The notes below the pieces were generated by a model that made no database searches, was not told where the DNA came from, and saw only the letters and a list, made by a program, of their open reading frames with translations. Below, piece by piece: positions 6,615-13,718 of a stretch of DNA of 30,064 nt. Within the stretch, counting starts at the first letter, position 1, and each line of letters opens with the position of its first letter. A program made the position numbers and the translations under genes. This DNA is from a virus, in the IMG/VR virus record IMGVR_UViG_3300010160_000166, positions 1-30,064 of that record; one strand, given 5' to 3'.

Positions 6615-9350
6615 ATGATAAAAAATATAGTAGCAATATATCCAGGCAGGTTTCAACCTTTTGGTAAACATCACGCTGCAGCCTTCAAATGGCTACAAAC
6701 TCAATTCGGAGCAGCAAATTGTTACATAGCAACTTCAAATGTTGTAGACCTACCAAAGTCGCCATTTTCTTTTGAAGAAAAGAAAGATATAATAAGACAC
6801 TATGGTTTCAATGATCATATTGTACAGACGAAGCAACCGTATAAAGCGGAGGAGATTCTTTCCAAGTACAAACCAGAAGAAACAGCTGTGCTATTTTTAG
6901 TAGGGCAAAAAGATATGCAGGAAGATCCTAGGTTTGCAATGAAACCTAAAAAAGACGGAAACCCGTCATATTTTCAACCTTACGATAAAAATAAAACTAA
7001 TTTACAAGGATTTGATAAACATGGTTATTTAGTAGTAGCTCCTCACGTTTCAATTGCAATTCCAGGATTTGGAGAAATGTCAGGAACTACCTTAAGAAAA
7101 GTTCTAGGGGAGAAAAAACCTAGAACTCAAAAACAAAAAATATTCAAAGACATTTTTGGTTGGTATGATGAAAAAACAGCTAACATGATTTTTGATAAAT
7201 TAGAGGCTATTTCAGAATCTAAAATAAACCCTATAGCAGAAATGTTTAAAAAAAAGAACCAGGCTATAAAACAATCTATTTCTGAAACTCAAACTAAATT
7301 ATTTAGTAAAGAATGGTGGAGTGAATCTTTAGAATTAACAGAAGCTATATCAGTAGACGAACTTAAATCTAAATTTAATAAATTCATTACTGCACTTAAA
7401 CAAGAAGGTAAAGAAACTAAAGTAGCTTTTACTTTACTAGCTCAAGCAGCTCAAGGTAAAAAGAATTTATCTGACGCTGAAAAAAAACAAATAGGAGATC
7501 AAATGAAAGATGTCCTTAAAACAATTGGCTTAACTGCAATTGCAGTGCTACCGGGAGGTTCAATAGCAGCTATATTAATTAAACTTTTAAAAGCAGAACG
7601 TTACATATTACCTTCATCGTTTATAACTGAAGCTTCATTGAAACCAAATGTTTGGAAAGACTTCGATTTAGCTTCTTTAACTTCGGAAGATATGGATGTG
7701 TTATGGAGTATGTATGAAGATACATATTCAAAAGCTGGATTAGACTTTTCAGCTAATAATGCCTCTGAATTACAATCCAAATACAAAGCAGTTTATTTAG
7801 AAGATGTAGATAGCGATTCTATCGCAGATGCTTTTATCATTTACAAACCTACTTCATTTGGAAATAAAATTGCATTGTTAGGAACCAATGATAAAAAAGA
7901 AGCTAAAAAATCTATGTTAACTCAGCTATTTAAACTTTTAAAAACCCAAGGATGGTTTATAGAAGCTTCTATGAAAATGGAAGACATTCTAGCAGCTAAA
8001 TCTGACATTCCTGTAGTAACTGACGAAAAAGTTATTCAAGGTTTAGCAGGAGATAAAGGTTTGGAAATGATGGATGACGGTTATTATAAACGTAAATTAT
8101 CTAAAGTTAATAAAATAATTGTTAAACGTTTATATGGTAAGCCAAGCATTAATTCTTTGAAAGAAGGCGCTATGTCAGCAGCTCAGCAGAAAAAGCACAA
8201 TGAAAAAATTGAAAGACTAAAAAGATTTTTAGATAATAATGTGGGTAGACCATTTGTATATGATTTCAATGACTTTCCTAAAACAGTAGCTGGTATCAAA
8301 TTATATGAAGCTCTTTTAAAAGAAGGTGGAGCAGGAGGTCATATGGCACATCCATTTAATATTAATTGGGTTAATTCTGGAAAGGATTTAATTAAGGCAT
8401 TTCAAATGTCAATTGATTATTTGAAAAAAGGACCTGCTGCAGTAAAAATTGATGGAGTAAATGCTTCTATTCGTTTTGTTGAGTTAGACGGTAAAAAACA
8501 ATTTGTAATGGATAGAGGTTCAATGAAACCTTTAGATGTTAAAGGAATTACCAAAGCAGAATTAACTGACAGATTTGGAGAAGGTCATGGAATGATTAAA
8601 GTAGGAGGTACTGTTTTAGATATCTTTAATGCGTCAATTCCTAAAATTCAAAATGAACTTAAAAAATTAAAATTGTGGGACAATCCAAATATAATGTTCA
8701 ATATTGAATATGTATCAGGGTCGACTAATGTATTAGCATACGATAAAAATTTCCTAGCTATTCACGGTTTATTAGAATTAGAGCAAATCACTCCTAAACG
8801 AAGAGGCACTAATGAAATTGAATATGACGAAGCTGCATTGCAAGAGTTATTGAATAAATTAGCTCCTGCTGCAGCTAAAAATGGATATGAGGTAGTAGGA
8901 TCTATTCCAACTAAATTAGACGGAACTCCTGATTTAAATTCAGAATTAAATAAAAAATATACAGTTAATTACAATGCAACTAAAAAAGAAACTAAAACTT
9001 TAAATGATTGGTTGAAAGATGCAAAAGTACCTAGCACAGAATTTAAAACAAAAGAAGGAAAGACTATATCTGCATTGTCAAAAGATGTGTTAATTAAAAT
9101 TTCAGAAGGTATAAATTTAGAAGATTATGTAGCAGATCCTAAAGATTATCAAACTGTAATAGACGGGTTTGCAATTTACATGGCTACTATGAAGTTAGGA
9201 GATGCCGTATTAGCTAAACTATCTTCCCCTTTAGGCCCTGTTTCAGATCATGAAGGAATTGTAATTAGAGATGAAAGAATTAGCAATGCACCTTTTAAAA
9301 TTACTGGAAAATTTATTTTGGGAGGATTAGCGAGCTCTTTTAAAAAATAA
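6615..9350 (+). CDS. Multidomain enzyme: HIGH-type nucleotidyltransferase plus ligase-type nucleotidyltransferase
   Basis: This 911-residue protein has several domains. Residues 1 to about 185 are a cytidylyltransferase/NMNAT-like fold: YPGRFQPFGKHH at 9-20 and MSGTTLR at 155-161 match the nucleotide-binding motifs, but the usual HxGH reads GKHH. Residues about 245-330 are helical and end in an apolar LPGG segment, vaguely like LETM1-related domains. Residues about 345-510 are an unassigned alpha/beta region. Residues about 572-911 carry the covalent nucleotidyltransferase motifs of ATP/NAD-dependent ligases: KIDG at 611-614 (predicted adenylated Lys611), FNIEYV near 695, EGIVIRD at 880-886 and FKITGK at 894-899. 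Several L/I-x-E before A/G sites (after 243, 339, 517, 570) lie between domains and resemble prohead-protease sites. Substrate is unknown; RNA ligation and NAD metabolism are both possible. Confidence 0.75.
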   Translation: MIKNIVAIYPGRFQPFGKHHAAAFKWLQTQFGAANCYIATSNVVDLPKSPFSFEEKKDIIRHYGFNDHIVQTKQPYKAEEILSKYKPEETAVLFLVGQKDMQEDPRFAMKPKKDGNPSYFQPYDKNKTNLQGFDKHGYLVVAPHVSIAIPGFGEMSGTTLRKVLGEKKPRTQKQKIFKDIFGWYDEKTANMIFDKLEAISESKINPIAEMFKKKNQAIKQSISETQTKLFSKEWWSESLELTEAISVDELKSKFNKFITALKQEGKETKVAFTLLAQAAQGKKNLSDAEKKQIGDQMKDVLKTIGLTAIAVLPGGSIAAILIKLLKAERYILPSSFITEASLKPNVWKDFDLASLTSEDMDVLWSMYEDTYSKAGLDFSANNASELQSKYKAVYLEDVDSDSIADAFIIYKPTSFGNKIALLGTNDKKEAKKSMLTQLFKLLKTQGWFIEASMKMEDILAAKSDIPVVTDEKVIQGLAGDKGLEMMDDGYYKRKLSKVNKIIVKRLYGKPSINSLKEGAMSAAQQKKHNEKIERLKRFLDNNVGRPFVYDFNDFPKTVAGIKLYEALLKEGGAGGHMAHPFNINWVNSGKDLIKAFQMSIDYLKKGPAAVKIDGVNASIRFVELDGKKQFVMDRGSMKPLDVKGITKAELTDRFGEGHGMIKVGGTVLDIFNASIPKIQNELKKLKLWDNPNIMFNIEYVSGSTNVLAYDKNFLAIHGLLELEQITPKRRGTNEIEYDEAALQELLNKLAPAAAKNGYEVVGSIPTKLDGTPDLNSELNKKYTVNYNATKKETKTLNDWLKDAKVPSTEFKTKEGKTISALSKDVLIKISEGINLEDYVADPKDYQTVIDGFAIYMATMKLGDAVLAKLSSPLGPVSDHEGIVIRDERISNAPFKITGKFILGGLASSFKK

Positions 9351-9351
9351 G

Positions 9352-9376
9352 ATATTTATTATTAAAATTAGAAAAT
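9352..9376 (+). promoter_or_regulatory. Putative late promoter, ATATTTAT motif
   Basis: ATATTTATTA starts at 9352, two bases after the upstream stop codon and 25 bases before the ATG at 9377. It would drive the six-gene accessory cluster up to 13310. Confidence 0.55.
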
Positions 9377-9973
9377 ATGTCAACAAAGTTACGTAATATT
9401 GATGCTATCAAAAAAATGTTAGATGGTAATCATAAGTCACAAACAACAACAAAAGTCGGATTGCAAACTGGCATACAAGCTGATACTCAAAGACGAGAAG
9501 TAGGTGAGATATGGAAAGATTCTCAAGGTGTTGAATGGGAGCAAAGAGCAGGATTTAAAATTCAAAAAGGTAAAATGGATGAAATTCGTTCATTAATCAA
9601 TGCTCAAAAAATGCCTTCAACATGCCCGAAATGTTCTAGAGAAATGAAATCTAGAGCAGATCAAAAGATTTGGAAATTGGAAAGACATTGTCTTGAATGT
9701 CAAATTGACTTTGAGCATAATTTACGGATTGAAGGTAAGTATAAAGCTTACGAAAAAGAAAGAATTTTAAAAAGTGCAGAAGCTTGGTTAGTAGAGGCTG
9801 AACAAGAAGCTACGGAAATTATAGAAGCATTTAGAAACCCAGTTACATATACAAACGTAGATGGTACATCTGAAACGTGGTCAGGTCAAATATCAGCAGA
9901 AGAAATTGCTGAAAAAATAGAAACTCAGTTTAAAGAATTTAAAGAAGATTTTTTACGTAAATTAAAAGAATAA
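9377..9973 (+). CDS. Zinc-ribbon-containing protein, unknown function
   Basis: This 198-residue protein has CPKC at 83-86 and CLEC at 105-108, a CxxC-x18-CxxC zinc ribbon. The first 80 residues are basic and polar (MSTKLRNIDAIKKMLDGNHK) with GEIWKDSQGVEWEQRAGFK. After the ribbon comes a long charged helical region to the end. It could bind nucleic acid or act as a structural adaptor; I recall similar uncharacterised proteins in T4-like marine phages but assign no function. Its stop overlaps the next start by one base (TAATG), so it is coupled to the membrane protein that follows. Confidence 0.65.
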   Translation: MSTKLRNIDAIKKMLDGNHKSQTTTKVGLQTGIQADTQRREVGEIWKDSQGVEWEQRAGFKIQKGKMDEIRSLINAQKMPSTCPKCSREMKSRADQKIWKLERHCLECQIDFEHNLRIEGKYKAYEKERILKSAEAWLVEAEQEATEIIEAFRNPVTYTNVDGTSETWSGQISAEEIAEKIETQFKEFKEDFLRKLKE

Positions 9974-10584
9974 TGACGCAAATAGGAACGATTGTAGCAG
10001 CATTTTTAACTGGGGTCGCAGGGCCTTTATTATTAATGATAGTTAAAAATTATTTTGACAGTAAGAAAAAACCTGCCGATATGGTTAAAGAAGCTATAGA
10101 AGTTTCCACATTGGTATCTGCAAAGATTGATCATATAAAAGAAGAGTTCGGAGCTGATAGAGTTTGGGTATCTCAATTTCATAATGGTGGTCATTTTTAT
10201 CCAACAGGTAAGTCCATAGCAAAATTTAGTTTACTTTATGAAACGGTTAAAACAGGCACGTCATCTATTCAAGCAAATTTTCAAAATATTCCAGTAGCAC
10301 TTTTTTCAAAGTCTGTAAATGAATTGCTAGCAAATGACATTATTAGTATTGAAGATTTCAAAGATGAAACAATAGCTACATTTGGATTGAAATATATTGC
10401 AGACGAAAGCGGCTGTAAGTCAGGATATTTATTTGCAATTAAAACAATTGAAGGTAAGTTTATTGGCACTCTAGGATTAGATTTTACAAGAAGAAAAACT
10501 AAACTAGATATAGACACCGTTAATCACTTACTAAATCATGCTACGTCAATTGGCGGAGTATTAATGAACCATTTACAAAATTAA
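9973..10584 (+). CDS. Membrane-anchored GAF-like domain protein
   Basis: This 203-residue protein has an N-terminal transmembrane segment (about residues 5-27, TIVAAFLTGVAGPLLLMIV) followed by a soluble domain. That domain (RVWVSQFHNGGHFYPTG, later GYLFAIKTIEGKFIGTLGLDFT) has the strand order and the final G-x-L-x-L-D strand of GAF/PAS-like sensor domains. A phage protein with this topology would sit on the inner membrane with its sensor domain in the cytoplasm, or travel in the virion. No output domain is present. It overlaps the upstream gene by one base and precedes the next by five bases. The GAF call rests on pattern only. Confidence 0.6.
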   Translation: MTQIGTIVAAFLTGVAGPLLLMIVKNYFDSKKKPADMVKEAIEVSTLVSAKIDHIKEEFGADRVWVSQFHNGGHFYPTGKSIAKFSLLYETVKTGTSSIQANFQNIPVALFSKSVNELLANDIISIEDFKDETIATFGLKYIADESGCKSGYLFAIKTIEGKFIGTLGLDFTRRKTKLDIDTVNHLLNHATSIGGVLMNHLQN

Positions 10585-10589
10585 TAATC

Positions 10590-11498
10590 ATGATAAAATT
10601 AAAAAATCTTTTAGTCTTAAAAGAAGAAGAAGATAAAGCTCCTGTATCAGTTCAAGATACAATAGAAGCTTTTTTTACTAAAAACAAATCTAAATTAGAA
10701 AAATTATCTGATGATGATGATTGGGATGCGTTTTATGAATTAGGATTTGAAGCATTTCCAGACATGGAAGAAGGAGATGTAGCTCAAGCTATGAACCGAG
10801 CAATGCTAAATTCTGGTTGGGTAGAAAATGAAGATGTAGCTGAAATGCCAACAGAAAAAGATTTAGAGTTAGCTGCATTCGGAGATAAAAAACTTCAAAA
10901 AGGTGTTAATACTTCTGAATATGATAAGTTAGCAAAATTGCCTAAAAATCCAGAAAATATAAAAGAGTCTTTTAAAAAAAAAAGTAGAGTATCTGAAATA
11001 ACTACTACCGAGGCTACAAAAGTAGAATCATTTTTAAGAGCTATTAAATCTTCAGTTAAAAGTGCAAGAGTTGTTCAGCAAGTAACTGACTTTATTAATA
11101 TTGCTAGATTAGACCCATATGCTTCTTATAAAAGTCTTTTAAAAGATTTATTATTATTTTACAAAGGTAACAATGAAGTATATAATATAGTTCAATCAGG
11201 ACTTCAAGAATCTAAAAAAAAAGAAGCACTTTGTGAAATTGATCAAATAGAAGAAGGTGAATACAAAGGCAGAAAGGTAGAATTAAATAAACCATTTTAT
11301 ACACCAGGAGGTCCTAGAAAACGAGCAGTTTATGTTACAAATGACAAAGGTAATGTTGTTAAAGTAGGCTTCGGAGAACCTGGAATGAAAATTAAGAAAA
11401 ATAATCCTGCTCGAAGAAAATCTTTTAGAGCAAGACATAATTGTGAAAACCCTGGACCGCGCTGGAAAGCTAGATATTGGTCCTGCAGAGCATGGTAA
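10590..11498 (+). CDS. Conserved phage protein with KARYWSC C-terminal module
   Basis: This 302-residue protein opens MIKLKNLLVLKEEE, a leader like those of the downstream Cys-rich protein and the gp22 scaffold. Residues 20-100 are acidic. Residues about 145-205 are helical. The C-terminal 78 residues (about 225-302) form a compact basic module beginning KGRKVELNKPFYTPGGPRKR and ending with an RARHNCENPGPRWKARYW-type stretch containing two cysteines. I recognise this module as recurring in T4-like phage proteins of unknown function. An IEE before G site at 220-223 lies immediately ahead of it, so gp21-type cleavage could release it. Function is unknown; a virion-internal protein is the best guess. 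Confidence 0.65.
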   Translation: MIKLKNLLVLKEEEDKAPVSVQDTIEAFFTKNKSKLEKLSDDDDWDAFYELGFEAFPDMEEGDVAQAMNRAMLNSGWVENEDVAEMPTEKDLELAAFGDKKLQKGVNTSEYDKLAKLPKNPENIKESFKKKSRVSEITTTEATKVESFLRAIKSSVKSARVVQQVTDFINIARLDPYASYKSLLKDLLLFYKGNNEVYNIVQSGLQESKKKEALCEIDQIEEGEYKGRKVELNKPFYTPGGPRKRAVYVTNDKGNVVKVGFGEPGMKIKKNNPARRKSFRARHNCENPGPRWKARYWSCRAW

Positions 11499-11502
11499 AA
11501 AT

Positions 11503-12543
11503 ATGAAACCAAATTTAATTACAGAAGCAGCTAGATTGCAAAAATTAGCTGGATTGAGATTGACAGAAGCTAAAAGTCGTGAAGAATTAGCAGCAGAACT
11601 TGCCGCTGCATTTAAAAAAGGTCCAGCAGCAACTAGAGCATTTTTAGACTCTGAAGACGGTATGTCTGACATAGTGCGAACAGATTTGTTACTTAATCCA
11701 CAAACGGATGGAAGTATGTCTGACGACACAGTTAACGTTGGTTCAGCTCAAGGACCTGCAATGGAGTTTAAACCTACACAAAGTGAAATAGATTTAATGA
11801 AATCTGTTTCTTGGCCATTAGGTTCAGCTAAAAATCTTATAGATGCTATTAATTCAGGGCCAGTTGCTCAAGGAATTGTAACTTCTGGAAATTTAATTAT
11901 TGACGGTCATCATAGATGGTCCGGCGCTATATCTATAGGAGGTGATAAATCTGGAATTTCCGGCACAGATGTGAATTGGCCAGGTCAAAATACTCAAGAA
12001 AAATTAGCAGCTGCGCAAATAGCCATTGCAGCTACTCTAGGGCCAGGCAAATCTATTCCATCTCAAAGTAAGCCATTTAAAACAAATATAATGGGCGCAA
12101 ATGCTGAAGCGATTTCAAAAATGATTATGAATAATATTAATAAACAAACAGATGCCAACGCACCAGGAGCTTTATTAAATGATAAAATGATTAAAGATTT
12201 AGTTGCTGGAGAAATAAGTGGAGCTGATACAGTGTATGATTGGTTAGGCGGAAAACCGTTTGAAGATAATAGTTCTAATAAAGGATATAAATTACGTCTA
12301 GCAATTGCTAAAAAAATAGGAGAAAATCTAGCTGCATTACCAAAAAATCCTGATGCGCCGGAACGTAAAGATATGCCGCAATTCGATCCTAGTGTCGGCG
12401 GTCCTAAAATTAATTCAGTAACTGGAATGTTAAAAGGAAAATCTAAAGGTGACTATAACGTAGCTGCTCCGTTTACAGCTAAAGAATCTGTCAATAAAAG
12501 ATTAGACTCTATGCTTAAAGAATCTTTTATAAAAATAAAATAA
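11503..12543 (+). CDS. ParB-like domain protein with capsid-type leader
   Basis: This 346-residue protein is read from the ATG at 11503, four bases after the upstream stop. The frame is open further up to an ATG at 11443, but that start would overlap the upstream coding region by 56 bases and is less likely. From 11503 it begins MKPNLITEAARLQKLAGLRL. That leader has ITE before A (residues 6-9) and LTE before A (20-23), both gp21-type sites, plus the peptide QKLAGL also found at the end of the gp22 scaffold. Residues about 95-150 hold GNLIIDGHHRWSGA, whose DGHHRW (134-139) is the hallmark of ParB/Srx-like domains. Such domains bind nucleotides or cut DNA in other systems; the activity here is not known. 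Confidence 0.7.
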   Translation: MKPNLITEAARLQKLAGLRLTEAKSREELAAELAAAFKKGPAATRAFLDSEDGMSDIVRTDLLLNPQTDGSMSDDTVNVGSAQGPAMEFKPTQSEIDLMKSVSWPLGSAKNLIDAINSGPVAQGIVTSGNLIIDGHHRWSGAISIGGDKSGISGTDVNWPGQNTQEKLAAAQIAIAATLGPGKSIPSQSKPFKTNIMGANAEAISKMIMNNINKQTDANAPGALLNDKMIKDLVAGEISGADTVYDWLGGKPFEDNSSNKGYKLRLAIAKKIGENLAALPKNPDAPERKDMPQFDPSVGGPKINSVTGMLKGKSKGDYNVAAPFTAKESVNKRLDSMLKESFIKIK

Positions 12544-12544
12544 A

Positions 12545-13057
12545 ATGATCAAATTAAAAGACTTATTAAAAGAAGCTGAAGGGGGAACTCCAAAGTGTCC
12601 AGTAGCTACTCAAAATATAGAAGTAAATTTAGAGCACAGACAAATAGCTATTGAAAAATATGGATATGGTCCTTTGAATCCTAATAATCCAAATGTAAAA
12701 TTTTGGAAAGCAAAACAAGCTTTATGGAAATCAGAAACTATTGAAGAAGCTAAATCTGCAAGATGTAATTCATGCGCTGCATTTAATATTACTACTAAAA
12801 TTTTAAGTTGTATTGAAAAACCATTAGCATCTGATGTAGTACCTGAAGAAATTCCTGTTGAAGAAGGTGAAGATATGCAAACTCAAGCTCCAGCTATTGA
12901 ACCAGAATTTGACGATACTGAAGGAGCAGACAAAGACGCATGGGATACAATAGAAGCTGGTAAATTAGGATATTGTACAATGCACAAATTTAAGTGTGCA
13001 GGTTCTAGAACATGTAATGCTTGGATAACAGGCGGTCCTATTAAAGATAAAAAATAA
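12545..13057 (+). CDS. Cysteine-rich protein with capsid-type leader
   Basis: This 170-residue protein opens MIKLKDLLKEAEGG, with LKE before A (8-11) matching the gp21 cleavage pattern. It has seven cysteines: C18, C74, C77, C89, C144, C151 and C157. The groups CNSC, GYC and FKCAGSRTCNAW suggest metal or iron-sulphur binding. Similar C-x2-C ... GYC ... C-x5-C-x-AW proteins occur in other T4-like phages without assigned function. Residues about 98-138 are an acidic linker. It starts one base after the previous stop and is co-transcribed with the ParB-like gene. A redox or structural zinc role cannot be distinguished from sequence. Confidence 0.65.
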   Translation: MIKLKDLLKEAEGGTPKCPVATQNIEVNLEHRQIAIEKYGYGPLNPNNPNVKFWKAKQALWKSETIEEAKSARCNSCAAFNITTKILSCIEKPLASDVVPEEIPVEEGEDMQTQAPAIEPEFDDTEGADKDAWDTIEAGKLGYCTMHKFKCAGSRTCNAWITGGPIKDKK

Positions 13058-13070
13058 AAAAACAAAAGTT

Positions 13071-13310
13071 ATGCCATTACAAAAACCAGTTTTACAAGCA
13101 GCAATTCTAGCAGCATTTCAAAAGCAATCAGCTCCGTCTGCTAATTTAGCCGCTGCACAAGCACAGCTAGCTGCAGACTTAGCAACCGCAATTGACCTTT
13201 ATATTAAGTCACAAAAAATAGTCATACCGCCAGGTCAAGCTGTATTAGCAGGATCTCCTCCAGGTCCAGGTGCGACAATAGCCCCTTCACCAGACGCAAA
13301 AATATCTTAG
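13071..13310 (+). CDS. Small Ala-rich conserved phage protein
   Basis: This 79-residue protein has an amphipathic helical first half (PVLQAAILAAFQKQSAP, then LAADLATAIDLYIKSQKIV) and a short Gly/Pro-rich second half (PPGQAVLAGSPPGPGATIAP). The layout of a helix with DLATAIDxYIKS, then a strand, then a Pro/Gly tail recurs in small proteins of many T4-like marine phages, where the function is not established. It is the last gene of the accessory cluster and is followed by a hairpin. Confidence 0.6.
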   Translation: MPLQKPVLQAAILAAFQKQSAPSANLAAAQAQLAADLATAIDLYIKSQKIVIPPGQAVLAGSPPGPGATIAPSPDAKIS

Positions 13311-13315
13311 TATTT

Positions 13316-13350
13316 ACTGTCTTTTATATTTATATTAAATAAAAGACAGT
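13316..13350. other. Perfect 12-bp inverted repeat with promoter motif at its centre
   Basis: ACTGTCTTTTAT (13316-13327) and ATAAAAGACAGT (13339-13350) are perfectly complementary around an 11-base loop. The hairpin fills the gap between the stop at 13310 and the ATG at 13356, and the ATATTTAT motif (13326-13333) lies across one arm and the loop. It could be a terminator for the upstream cluster, an operator-like dyad over the promoter, or a structured leader. There is no run of T after it, which weakens the terminator reading. Confidence 0.6.
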
Positions 13351-13355
13351 AACAT
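13326..13355 (+). promoter_or_regulatory. Putative late promoter, ATATTTAT motif
   Basis: ATATTTAT at 13326-13333 is 30 bases before the ATG at 13356. It would serve the spanin-like pair and the terminase gene. It is embedded in the inverted repeat described separately. Confidence 0.5.
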
Positions 13356-13718
13356 ATGAGTACATCACAAAACAACAATCAAAATATTCTGTTATTTATT
13401 ATAATTGCATTAGCAGCTTATAATATATTTACTACTAACAGGATTAAGACAGACGTAAGAGGATACAAAAACAAAATTGAATCTATTCAAGTAAAAGTAG
13501 ATTCAGCTAAAGCTGTGAACACTAAAATAGGTGTTAAGATCGATTCAGTTAAGCAAAAGGTCGTGACTATTAATAATGATATCCATCACATTGACAAAAC
13601 AATAACTATAGTAAAACAAAACACCCATGAAAAAACTAATTCTATTAATAAGCTTTCTAACCCTGAGTTGGAATACTTTTTCACAAACCGCTACAACCCA
13701 GCCCTTAAAACCAAGTAG
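13356..13718 (+). CDS. Membrane-anchored coiled-coil protein, putative inner-membrane spanin
   Basis: This 120-residue protein has a short polar N-terminus, one transmembrane segment (about residues 10-27, ILLFIIIALAAYNIF), then a long heptad-like segment with regularly spaced I/V (KIESIQVKVDSAKAVNTK and onward) and a C-terminal LSNPELEYFFTNRY. This is the topology of an inner-membrane spanin (Rz type): N-in anchor, periplasmic coiled coil and a short C-terminal tip. Its last 92 bases overlap the next gene in another frame, as in Rz/Rz1 pairs. The family was not confirmed, and a general tail or membrane protein is possible. Confidence 0.5.
   Translation: MSTSQNNNQNILLFIIIALAAYNIFTTNRIKTDVRGYKNKIESIQVKVDSAKAVNTKIGVKIDSVKQKVVTINNDIHHIDKTITIVKQNTHEKTNSINKLSNPELEYFFTNRYNPALKTK

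Noticed and set aside
10425-10432. ATATTTAT inside the GAF-like gene as a promoter
   Set aside because: It lies deep in a coding region, 165 bases before the next start, and is probably a chance match in AT-rich sequence.
11443-11502. Upstream ATG at 11443 as start of the ParB-like gene
   Set aside because: It would overlap the conserved C-terminal module of the previous gene by 56 bases; the ATG at 11503, four bases after the stop, fits the local gene spacing and reveals a gp21-type leader.
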